DNA of 64,000 bases from Fragilaria crotonensis (taxonomy: Eukaryota > Bacillariophyta > Fragilariophyceae > Fragilariales > Fragilariaceae): contig JAKSYS010000273.1 in assembly GCA_022925895.1 (NCBI GenBank), positions 1 to 64,000 on the forward strand, read 5' to 3'. Both the position numbers and the translations under genes were made by a program. The notes beneath the pieces were generated by a model. That model saw nothing but the letters and a program-made list of their open reading frames with translations, did not search any database and was not told where the DNA came from. Each line of letters begins with the position of its first letter. Within the stretch, counting starts at the first letter, position 1. Shown in pieces: positions 54,973 to 64,000 of this stretch.

Positions 54973-56991
54973 AGAGTGCATGAACAGCTTTACTTTTATT
55001 CCGAATGGCCTCTTGCAGTACATTCAAGGCATCCGCAATTCCATTGGACCAAAGTCCTGAGCGTGTCGCTGAATGGGAACAAACTGGGCCACACCCACGC
55101 CCGATTCCCGATAAAATCCCAACAATTCCTTGCCCAGCCGAGAATAGGCAGGAAACCCCAAACGATCTCCAGTCCGTACCGATTTGAATTGTTTCGCCAG
55201 GACGTACGCAACTTCGGATTCGCGAAATGATGAACCAGCAGCAATAGCATTCGAGGCAGCAGCTGCAGCTGCGGCGTGATATTGATGTTGATGATGGTAA
55301 TAACCAGCAGTAGGATTCGGCGATGCCGCCATTCTGGAAAGTGCCAAATGCTGTTGGTGCAAAGGATCTGGATGCATTGGCAGATGTTGATGTTGTGATC
55401 GCATGCCGGTGTGAGGATGCAGCCCTTCCGTGGTTTGCATTCTGGCCATGGCATGATGAGGATAATTTGTCACGTCCTGGCGCCGCATCTCAGGTTTGTC
55501 ATACAAGCCCCCAGGCGGTTGTTCGCGTAACATCATTGATGGATGATGCATGCCACCAGGTGGATAGACCCCAGGTCGTTGAAGTGGAACACTGCTGCGC
55601 ATGGTGTAAGCCTCCTCCTCTTCCTCGTCGGCACCTCGGGGAATGGCAGGTGGAGGAATTAATGAGGCATAGTGGTCTTGGGAGCCACGATCAATCGCGT
55701 GAAGAATCATCATCAATTGTTCCCTGGTCGTGTCGGCATACATGCCCATGATGCGAGATACAACGGCGTCAGGATTCGGAATGTTATGGTAAGGTCGATT
55801 GTAGTCGGGACTCCCGTCAGGATTTTGATGATACCCGATAACCTGCCACTGTAATGAAACCATCCCAGTCACAACTTCATCCGCCCAACGAATTACACCC
55901 TTGAGAGCTTCGCGCAACCGCGGAAGCTCCGGAGCTGCCAGCAAAGACTCGGATCCTGTTGGTTCATCATACGCTGACGGCCTCACTTCTGGGCTACCGA
56001 CGTTCGTATCCGGCCGACCGGATGACATCGCTGACCTTTGGCGCTTATTCCGTTTGGATCGGACATTGACAGCCGGTGAGAATCCTGGAGCCACGTCCTT
56101 GAATCCTTTGGAGGGTCCCGCAACTTCAATCTTGAAATCCTGTCCCTGATGATTTTTGGAAACGTCTTCCACTCTAAACCGAATGATTGCCCTGCCGGTT
56201 GATGAGTCAATGGCAGGCTTGGGACCCCCAATGGTTCGCAAAATATCTTGTTTCATGACTTTCATCGGAAAATTGCCGTCATTGTTGTAATACAATCCAA
56301 GCTGCAATGGAACTTCTTCGCCTTTCAAAATTGCACCGTTCCGGTTATATAGCGAAGCCACCACCACCATTGATTTATCTCGACCCCCTTCATCCTTATA
56401 CCAAACACTCTCCCATTCAGAATCTATCTCCACGCGAATCTTGTGATTCACAAGTGTAATAGGAGTGGTCGATACGAGTTCTAATTCGTGTGAAAGCCCG
56501 CTCTGTGGATTGTTCGGCGAGAGCTGCAGACAATACGACGTGGCCCGGTCTCGTCTCAGTGCACCATCCCGTATGCTAATTTGACACTGCACTCGTTGCT
56601 TTCCCCGTGGTGGTGTTCCTCGCATGCTGAACCAAATTGACGACGGTTCCACCATCAGGTGACAATGATCATCCTCGGACGGCGGTGGCCACAGCGAAAC
56701 CACAAATTCAACATCCACCCCTCCACCCGTCAGTGGCGACCGTGAGGTAGGAGTAGTATTCGTATTATAACGACTGGCCGATTTGGCCACGTCCAAACCA
56801 AAATCAACATGAAACAGTTCTTCCGGAAATACGTGTGACGGAGGTTGCTTTCGAACAACCAGAGCAATATAAGGTTGTTTAGTCGATATCAGAGATCCCG
56901 GGGTCGAGAGCTCCTCCGTTTCAATTGCAGCTGCTGCTGTAGTTGTCATGTCGAGCGGCGATGCCGGGAACTGATCACCAGATGAAGCCAT
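54839..56991 (-). CDS. large hypothetical protein, probable nuclear regulator (one frame break near 3' end)
   Basis: ATG at 56991 (MASSGDQFPASPLDMTTTA); the upstream in-frame sequence lacks a better start. Residues about 30-330 look globular and beta-rich (YIALVVRKQPPSHVFPEELF, RVQCQISIRDG, MVVVASLYNRNGAILKGEEV, RAIIRFRVEDVSKNHQGQDF) and end in the basic patch VRSKRNKRQR, a likely nuclear signal. A middle segment (REALKGVIRWADEVVTGMVS) and a Pro/His/Met-rich region follow. In the annotated frame the protein stops at 55024, but the neighbouring frame continues naturally (LWSNGIADALNVLQEAIRNK, SDWGSMSSLMDHVLVYDWSK) to a stop at 54839. One more base in the AAA run at 55051-55053 would join them, giving about 718 aa. 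I do not recognise the family; a transcription-factor-like Ig fold is only a guess. Confidence 0.7.
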
Positions 56992-57563
56992 TTTAACACA
57001 CTCGCTCGCTGACGAAGGAGAGATGCACACCTTGATGGTACACCACAGAAATGCCAATCACGAGATTGTAGGTTTTTCCCTGCAGCGAAACAAAAATCGT
57101 GTTCCGAAAGGCGTCGCTTTCGTAACAATCGAATGAAGAATGATCCGCAATGAGCTGTGTCAAGGGTTACAACGGCCAAGCTTCCGATCTGTTCGTTGTC
57201 GTTTGACCTTACTCAGCAGAGCGGAGCTGGATCCTTCCCATTATTAGCGTAGAACACAACCCAGTTTTGCAAAAGAACGTTGGGCCATAGAATTTTTCTC
57301 TGAACATGCTGTCGCCCGGATTTCTCCCTGGAATGATCCTGACGACCGGAGGGTGGATGGATCATGACGTTGTCCTTACCGACATTAAACCTCATTTTTC
57401 ATTTGTCTTTCCGACATCTATTGATATTTATTACTATGTAGGGAAAATGGAAATACAGTTTTTAAATTTTCAGAGGATAGCACCTTGCATGCCTTGCTCA
57501 GGCTTTTGTGACTATTTGTTTTTTTTTGCAACGTAGAAACTATCTACAGCCATGAAATTATCT
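56992..57563. other. upstream region of the large hypothetical gene
   Basis: About 570 bases. Short frames only; the promoter of the minus-strand gene should be in the first part. Confidence 0.4.
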
Positions 57564-58270
57564 ATTTCGAATCTCACAGTTCCGCCATGTGCTTCTGAAA
57601 ACTGGTCGAGTCGGTTTTCGAGCGCGATATTTCTGAAACGTCGCTAACAATTTTGATCCCTGGGAAACAATTTTTCATGTGTGTCGTCTCGCTATAAATC
57701 ACGACGACTCGTCACAGCGATTTTTTAGCCAACAACGCACTTTAAGTAGGGAGTGCGTGACGCTGGAAACCAGGCAATCTAACGGTCAAACAACGAGGAC
57801 CGAGCACCCAGCACACATTATACCTTCAGCACATACCAGTTTGTAGCTAGTACACGTAGACTACTCCGAGTACCATATATTAGTACTGTCTCTACTGTAC
57901 AAGCGTAGTATCAACTCCGGAGTTCAGTCGTGGTTCGTACCCTACATACCTAAAACGGAAGGATGCCTTCCTCGGTCTTTGTGACTTAGTGTTTTGGCCT
58001 ATATAAATTTCGAATCTCACAGTTTGAACGTGCGTCAGAAAACTGATCGAGTCGGTTTTCTGGCGCGGAATTTCTGAAACGTCGCTAACAATCATCCCAG
58101 GGAACAATGTTCATGTGTGTCGTCTCGCTTTCTATCACGACGCCTCTTCACAGTAATTTTTAGTCAACAATGCCATTGCAACAGTAGGGAGTGCGTGACG
58201 CGTGAAACCAAGCAACCTAACGGTCAAACAAAGAGGACCGAGCACACATCATACCTTCAGTACCCGTACC
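57564..58270 (+). repeat. diverged direct repeat, about 440-bp period
   Basis: Unit 1 (57564-57840) and unit 2 (58005-58270) share TTCGAATCTCACAGTT, CGAGTCGGTTTTC, TTTCTGAAACGTCGCTAACAA, CATGTGTGTCGTCTCGCT, GTAGGGAGTGCGTGACGC and CTAACGGTCAAACAA in order, perhaps 80 percent alike. A further piece (AGTTCAGTCGTGGTTCGTAC at 57918, AGTTCATTCGTGGTTCGTAC at about 58510) recurs with a longer spacing. Confidence 0.85.
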
Positions 58271-59680
58271 AGGTACATTGTACTCCTAGTGCCGTGTACT
58301 ACTGTACTACTACATGTATGTCCCCAAATCGAGCCGGCCATCACCTGCAATACTGTACGGGAGTACTGTCTTCTACAGACTACTGATACGGTGTAGGGTC
58401 GTTCTCTCCGCTGAGGAGCATGGGATTCATATGTAAAGTTGACGTGTAATTTTATGCTCGATCGGCTCGATTAGGGAACATACACGGGCTCCCATATACG
58501 AGGACTCCAGAGTTCATTCGTGGTTCGTACTTCTAACTCCTACCTACCTTCTACCTTCTCGTTAACATATAGTATGCAGTATGCATACTAATACGAGATA
58601 CTGTACACGCCTGTATTACCGTCGTATGTCCCAGATTGAGAGTATCATAGATTCGGAGTACAAGTACCAGGGTACCGGTATCTACGGACCAATCGTACAG
58701 TGGCGAGCGGCGAGTAGCGATGATTTCGTACTGTAGCAAACGCTGTACAGTTCGGTAGCTGTATTTTCCGTTTTCAGCAGTCACCATGACACCATGACCG
58801 CTGGTTTGCTGCTCTGTTGACGGTAGTCGTACTCGAGTACTCGTACGGGAGACCGGTGCGCCGACGCAGTGACGCAGCGACGGATAGTCTCCACACGGCT
58901 ATCGTGATCGACACCTTGAATTGAACGGAGCCATTCAAAGACCCGTTCCAATTGCTTGATATTTAGCAGCAAAATCAGCTGTAACCGTACGCTTCGCGCG
59001 CCTTTTTGCGGCTGATTTTTGATGACAGTTGGAAAACCCTCGAAAAGGAGGCTCCCAGAATTTCATACAGAGGTGAACCGGTTGAGGTGTTTTCTTCCGC
59101 CACACGTACAGAGAAAGTAAACTTTCACATATGGATGCTGTGTGCAAACCAGAGCCATGCACGGGTAAGCTTTTTCATACCCGACCCGACCCGGTCGTAA
59201 GACCGAGGGAGGTACGGGTACCCGTACCCGTACCCGGCACATTCATTCCCTACCCGCGGGGTACCCGCGGATTTTTTTTTGAGTTAGAGTTAGGGTTAAC
59301 ATGTCTGCACTGTCGTAACTCGACACAGTGTTTAGTAGTGGGAACGTGCTTCTGTTCCTATAGAGTACTACAGTGCCACAGAGGCGGCCAAACCAGACAA
59401 TCCCCTGCCACCAGGCTGTGTTAAACTGGGGTATTTTGCTTATTCTGGGATATTTACCCCAAATAGACACTCCAATTTACCCCAGTTTAAAATTGCGTGG
59501 AATACATAGGAGGTAGTATTGTACGCCAACGTTTTGAGGAAACCTGACGCCTTGGAGTTGCTTATTCATGCAAGCATTGTTGCATAAGTTGTTGTCAAGC
59601 AAATGCAGGATGGGCCAACAGCAAGCAGAATATTAAGGTTGCAAAGCCAACTCGATTCAATGAGCGGTGGTTGAAGGCTT
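58271..59680. other. 1.4 kb without a recognisable gene
   Basis: Short frames only. 58.31-58.37 kb holds the uninterrupted relative of the 26.0-26.4 kb insertion site. Around 59.17-59.27 kb is a run of CCCGACCCGACCC and TACCCGTACCCGTACCC, similar in style to the interior of the hAT-type element at 44.5 kb, which may be another decayed copy. Confidence 0.4.
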
Positions 59681-60710
59681 GTGGGCTTCGGTGACTGGTC
59701 GATGCTGCAAGCAACGGGCGTTGTTTGCTCCGCAGAATGTCAATTTTGTCGAGCATTCAGGAAAGAAGCGAGCAGCAATCATGGGCGAGGACCAAGATCC
59801 AATATCAAGCTGTTCACAAAGCCATGGCAACAAGATCACATGAAGTCCCATATGCTTGCTCAGCATCCAGAGAGATTTGAGGAGTATAATGTCCTCCCGT
59901 CAGGAGAAAAGGAGTCATTCTTTGATGCGAGTAAGAATGCCGGAAGTAAACAAGTAGCAGAAGCCACAAAGTTCTTCAGGCGGCCCATTTCAAGTGAAAT
60001 GAGTATCAACGTGTGGATTGACAAGCCCATAGTGGAAGGAATCATTGGTGACATGCACTATGATCCGGATGATGATGATACAATGACCAAGGAGCGATTT
60101 ATGTTGGTGTTCAAACTACAAGAAGGAGAGCCTCTTGTAGAGGATGTTGATGATGGTGGTACTACTAGAGCAGCCGGCAAGGAACACTACATTGCCACAG
60201 TTTCCTCAAAGATGCAGTTCTATTCATGCATAAAGATGATTGCAAGCGGACTTTTGTTCAGACAAGCTTCAAGGGTTATGCAAGACATGAAAAAAACGCT
60301 CGGCCTTTCCATGCTTCATGGGCTGACCTTTCTTGATTGCCCTTGATGGGGGAAACAAAAGTGATACCTCATATCTAGATGTGAGGATTTGTGTTGTTTC
60401 CGGGAATGGTGTACTTTCAAACTTGCATTTAATGGCCATCCCAATGCGCAAGCGTCACACCAGAGAACGCTTGTGTGATTTGGCCTCAAGAGTATTAGAC
60501 GACCTTGTCCCTGATTGGAGGTGCCGAATGGTCTCGATCACAACGGATGGTGCCGCAAGCATGACGGATCAGTATCGCGGAGTTGCCTCTCGGTTTGGGA
60601 ATGCCACTACCAGGATTCTATCGCCTGGTGTACATTGCACCAGCTTGATCTTGTCTTGCAGCGAGCGAATTTATAACTCTTGTGTGACAACTCATTTGTT
60701 GGCACTCTAG
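59681..60710 (+). pseudogene. decayed hAT-like transposase (BED finger plus part of the catalytic domain)
   Basis: Two open pieces in different frames. The first (59681-60346) starts before a BED-type finger: CQFC, then DHMKSHMLAQHPERF supplies the two His. It continues with a long helical region. The second (60333-60710) reads IALDGGNKSDTSYLDVRICV, MAIPMRKRHTRERLCDLASR and MVSITTDGAASMTDQYRG, the RNase H-like region with Asp residues of hAT transposases. The frame changes at about 60.29-60.35 kb, next to a run of A. The C-terminal dimerisation region (hATC) is not found before 60.8 kb, so the gene is truncated. It does not seem to be full-length anywhere in the window. Confidence 0.75.
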
Positions 60711-60759
60711 TCTCTTACGGGCCACCTTCGCAGGCAGTTCAATCTTATTGAATGGAGAT

Positions 60760-61700
60760 GCAAAAATGCTTCTGTCTGGAATTATGAAGCTTTTTGGTGA
60801 TACTGATGGCACCCATTGATTGTAATGGATATGCCAACCAATTGACTCGTGGGCAATTCAATGGGTGATTTGCAAGTATAGCACATTGGATGGTTTCCAC
60901 TTGAATGGATGATATTCAGCAGGGAGACATTAAGATAAAACAAAATCATACTGGTGTGGGTTGCTTGGTGTGCATTGATTTGTATTCTTTGATGGCATCC
61001 TTAGAAGCGATTCACTTTCCAAGCTCATTGACTTCTTGAACAAGATTCAATGCATGATCACAGGATGCTATCAAAACAATACGCCAAAAGTCTCATTTTG
61101 GAAATGAAAAGCTAGCTGTCATGATGGTTTCTTAAGTGTGTATTGGGGGTATTGACAGCACCCTTTGATTGTCAGTACTAGCTATCCATACCCATCAACA
61201 CTAGTTGAATTCAATGCACAAATCCCTATTTTGGGTATGGGATCCTAGTTAAGTAGATGCAAATCCTGTGGCCAACCTGGGAAATGGAAAAATGGGAAAT
61301 GGAAAAATCTGGTCAAGATTTGTTGAGTTTGTATTGGTTGTGGTATTGATGACACCCATTGATGGTAAGTGACTTCTGGTAAACTCAATGCACAAGCAAA
61401 TCCACACTTGCTTACAAGGTGTGGGATCCGTGCTCACATGCAGAAACTGTAGTCAGTTATGGACATGAAGAAGTTATTCTGTCAGTGTTTGTTCAATTTT
61501 CTTTGGTTGCTTTGTTGACACTAATTGATTCAAACAGCTTTCAATACAAACTGACTGTTGCGCAAGTCAGTATGCAAAACCCCGGAGTACGCAACTTTTG
61601 CAGATTGGCGGTTCCACTTAAATTCATATTCTGCGGTCAGACTTGGAGATGTAGGAGATTGTCCTGTCAATATTTCTTTCAGTTGCGATGTTCATGACAC
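60760..61700 (+). repeat. degenerate tandem array, about 170-180-bp unit
   Basis: The phrase TTGATGGCAC/CCATTGATTGTA-like recurs at about 60.79, 60.99, 61.16, 61.35 and 61.52 kb, each followed by a CTCAATGCACAA-like sequence. Copies are strongly diverged. The same units continue into the inverted repeat on the right. Confidence 0.65.
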
Positions 61701-63560
61701 GCTTGGATTTTTTTTGTGAGCTTACTCATCAGTTGAATCACAAGTCAATGCACGAGCCCCAAATGTACAGAGTGCAGGGTCCCCTTTGTATTGCAAAATC
61801 TGAGGGCTGCATTGGGGATGCAGAACAAATCTTCTGTCAAGGATTGTTGAGGGTAAGATCATTGTTTGTAGTGAGCTTACATATTGGTTGAAGTCAGACA
61901 TGGATTAAAATACAGGGTGCAGAGTCTGCTTTGTAATGCAAAATCTGAGGCTGCATTGAGTTACAGAACAAATCTTCTGTCAAGCACTATTAGGGTATCA
62001 GAAATGTTTTGACATCCTAGGAATGTTTGTAGTGAGCTTACTTATTGGTTGCACCAGTGCACAAGTATACAGGGTGTGGGGTCCACTTTGTAATGCAAAA
62101 TCTGAGGGCTGCATTGGAGATGTAGAAAAAATGTTCTGCCAGAGTTTGTCAAGTTTACATGGATGATACCGACGGCATCCTTTGATTGTAGTGGGTTTAT
62201 ATACTCATTGACTACTGTGCAATTCAATACTTAATTTACCAATTGCTACATAGGTTTTCACTTAAATGGATATTCTGCCAGACATTAATAAACAGAATTG
62301 TGCTGCTGTGTTTTGTTGAGTGTGTATGGATTATATTGATGGCATCCTGAGATCTTCTCAACCTTTTATGCTCATTGACTTCTTGGAGATTCAATTATGA
62401 TCCTAAAATGCTACCAAAATAATACACTAAAATGATCAATACTCAATGAATTTTGGATTTTGAAACAATCCAAAACGGGCATTTACTCCATCATCAATAG
62501 CCTAGGAATCATTGACAGAAGCTCCAGCAATGATATTCGCTTTGGGAGTTAGAGTTGGTGTTAGCGACATAAGTTAATGTGAAATTTATGATGCGATCAC
62601 ATGTTATCTACTAGTATTGTAGTTACACAAATCAGAAGAACTTTATGTTCTGAGCTTATCAGTTGCACTATAACAACCCCAGCATCGACTTTCGTTACCA
62701 GAGCTTCTGTCAATGAGTCCTAGGCTATTGATGATGGAGTAAATGCCCGTTTTGGATTTTTTCAAAATCCAAAATTCATTGAGTATTGATCATTTTAGTG
62801 TATTATTTTGGTAGCATTTTAGGATCATAATTGAATCTCCAAGAAGTCAATGAGCATAAAAGGTTGAGAAGATCTCAGGATGCCATCAATATAATCCATA
62901 CACACTCAACAAAACACAGCAGCACAATTCTGTGTAATATGAATGTCTGACCGCAGAATATCCATTTAAGTGAAAACCCCTGTATAAGCAATTGTGGCAA
63001 ATTACGTATTGAATTGCATAGTAGTCAATGAGTATATAAACCCACTACAATCAAAGGATGCCGTCGGTATCATCCATGTAAACTTGACAAACTCTGGCAG
63101 AACATTTTTTCTACATCTCCAATGCAGCCCTCAGATTTTGCATTACAAAGTGGACCCCGCACCCTGTATATTTGGGGCTTGTGCACTGACTTGTGTTTCA
63201 ACCAATAAGTAAGCTCACTACAAACATTCCTAGGGTGTCAAAAACATTTCTGATATACCCTTAATAGTGCTTGACAGAAGATTTGTTCTGTAACTCCAAT
63301 GCAGCTCTCAGATTTTGCATTACAAAGCAGACTCTGCACCCTGTATATTTGGGGCCTGTGCACTGACTTGTGTTTCAACCAATATGTAAGCTCACTACAA
63401 ACAATGCTAGGGTGTCAAAAACATTTCTGATATACCCTCAACAATCCTTGACAGAAGATTTGTTCTGCACCTCCAATGCAGCCCTCAGATTTTGCAATAC
63501 AAAGGGGACCCTGCACCCTGTACATTTGGGGCTTGTGCATTGACTTTCACATTAGCTAGT
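61700..63560. repeat. long inverted repeat, arms about 0.8 kb, spacer about 0.2 kb
   Basis: The left arm (about 61700-62506) and right arm (62719-63560) are reverse complements with few differences near the centre and small indels farther out. For example CTCCATCATCAATAGCCTAGG ending at 62506 mirrors CCTAGGCTATTGATGATGGAG starting at 62719, and CCGACGGCATCCTTTGATTG near 62168 mirrors CAATCAAAGGATGCCGTCGG near 63050. Both arms are made of the same diverged 170-bp units as the array to the left. ATTGACAGAAGCTC and GAGCTTCTGTCAAT form a further inner pair in the spacer. Confidence 0.92.
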
Positions 63561-64000
63561 GAGCATTGAGTAAAGGAATACAAAAATCCATGGATGGAAC
63601 AGTGAGAAAACCTTTAAGAATTATATTTTGCATCTCTGACTCTGACTTCAGCTTATGCACAAAACAGAAAAGACTGTGCGCTGGTTTCTGGCGTAGTACT
63701 GAAAACGCTGAACACCGGTAGTACACTATGATTCTATGGAAGCTGCTTCAGCTTGTCACACACGTTGATGTCAAGATCAGCATTCATAATCTCCCCAGGC
63801 AAAAAGCACATGCCACCTTTACTGTTGTTGCTTGCTGGGCAGCATAGTACACAGTCCCCCATCTGGTTTTTGTGAACAGATTAAGAACATGGTGGTTGGT
63901 CAAGAGTTCACCTTCTTAGACATTGGTGTTGCGAAGACACTGTTCTTACTAGCTAGATTGTGGAGGAAGCTTGCCAAGGTCAGTATTGCTTATGATTGTC
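63561..64000. other. right edge of window, possible exon
   Basis: A short plus-strand frame around 63.85-63.98 kb reads NMVVGQEFTFLDIGVAKTLF then LLARLWRKLAK, preceded by a CACAG and followed by GTCAGT, so it could be an exon of a gene that continues beyond the window. Too short to name. Confidence 0.25.

Overview
The window looks like nuclear DNA of a diatom or close stramenopile relative. Genes are compact and carry few introns (0-2 per gene, about 70-200 bp, GT...AG). One gene encodes a PsbP-type lumen protein whose presequence has a signal peptide, a plastid transit region and a Tat-like lumen signal, as expected for a secondary red plastid. The mobile elements (a Ty1/copia element, a DIRS-type element with split direct repeats, PIF/Harbinger, hAT and small hAT-like elements) fit the same group. 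This is inference from content; no marker gene fixes the species.

Layout. 1-18.3 kb is a gene-rich block: the 3' end of an acidic protein, PsbP-domain protein, secreted CxxCxPD protein, small mitochondrial-type membrane protein, a two-helix membrane protein, a secreted protein made of three nearly identical 185-residue repeats, a YbaK-domain protein, the ribosome-biogenesis WD40 protein UTP7/WDR46, and an unrecognised acidic protein. 18.3-27.6 kb is poorer: two unrecognised Pro/Ser-rich coding regions (one heavily frame-broken), a tRNA-like pol III promoter, minisatellites and a small terminal-inverted-repeat element. 27.65-31.15 kb is a nearly whole Harbinger transposon with its Myb/SANT gene and DDE transposase tail to tail. 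31.5-43.9 kb holds a fucosyltransferase-like gene, a copia fossil, a small frame-broken gene and GDP-mannose 4,6-dehydratase. 44.4-52.6 kb is a young DIRS-type element carrying two later insertions. 52.9-57.0 kb has a short-chain dehydrogenase and a large unrecognised protein. 59.7-63.6 kb has a decayed hAT-like transposase followed by about 170-bp degenerate repeats that fold into a long inverted repeat.

Functional links are few. GDP-mannose 4,6-dehydratase makes the precursor of GDP-fucose, the donor a fucosyltransferase of the kind predicted at 31.6 kb would use, but the two are about 10 kb apart and need not be co-regulated. The genes at 3.5 kb and 10.6 kb appear to share one secreted-protein motif family.

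Most notable: (i) a tandemly triplicated secreted-protein gene in which every repeat holds an identical 72-bp stop-free intron, so splicing or retention would both keep frame; (ii) the DIRS-type element with readable A1-ORFs-B1-A2-B2 geometry and an hAT-like insertion whose empty site survives in the sister repeat; (iii) four small hAT-like or TIR elements with clean target duplications; (iv) several otherwise good genes broken by one base, mostly at short homopolymers, which may point to the assembly rather than biology.
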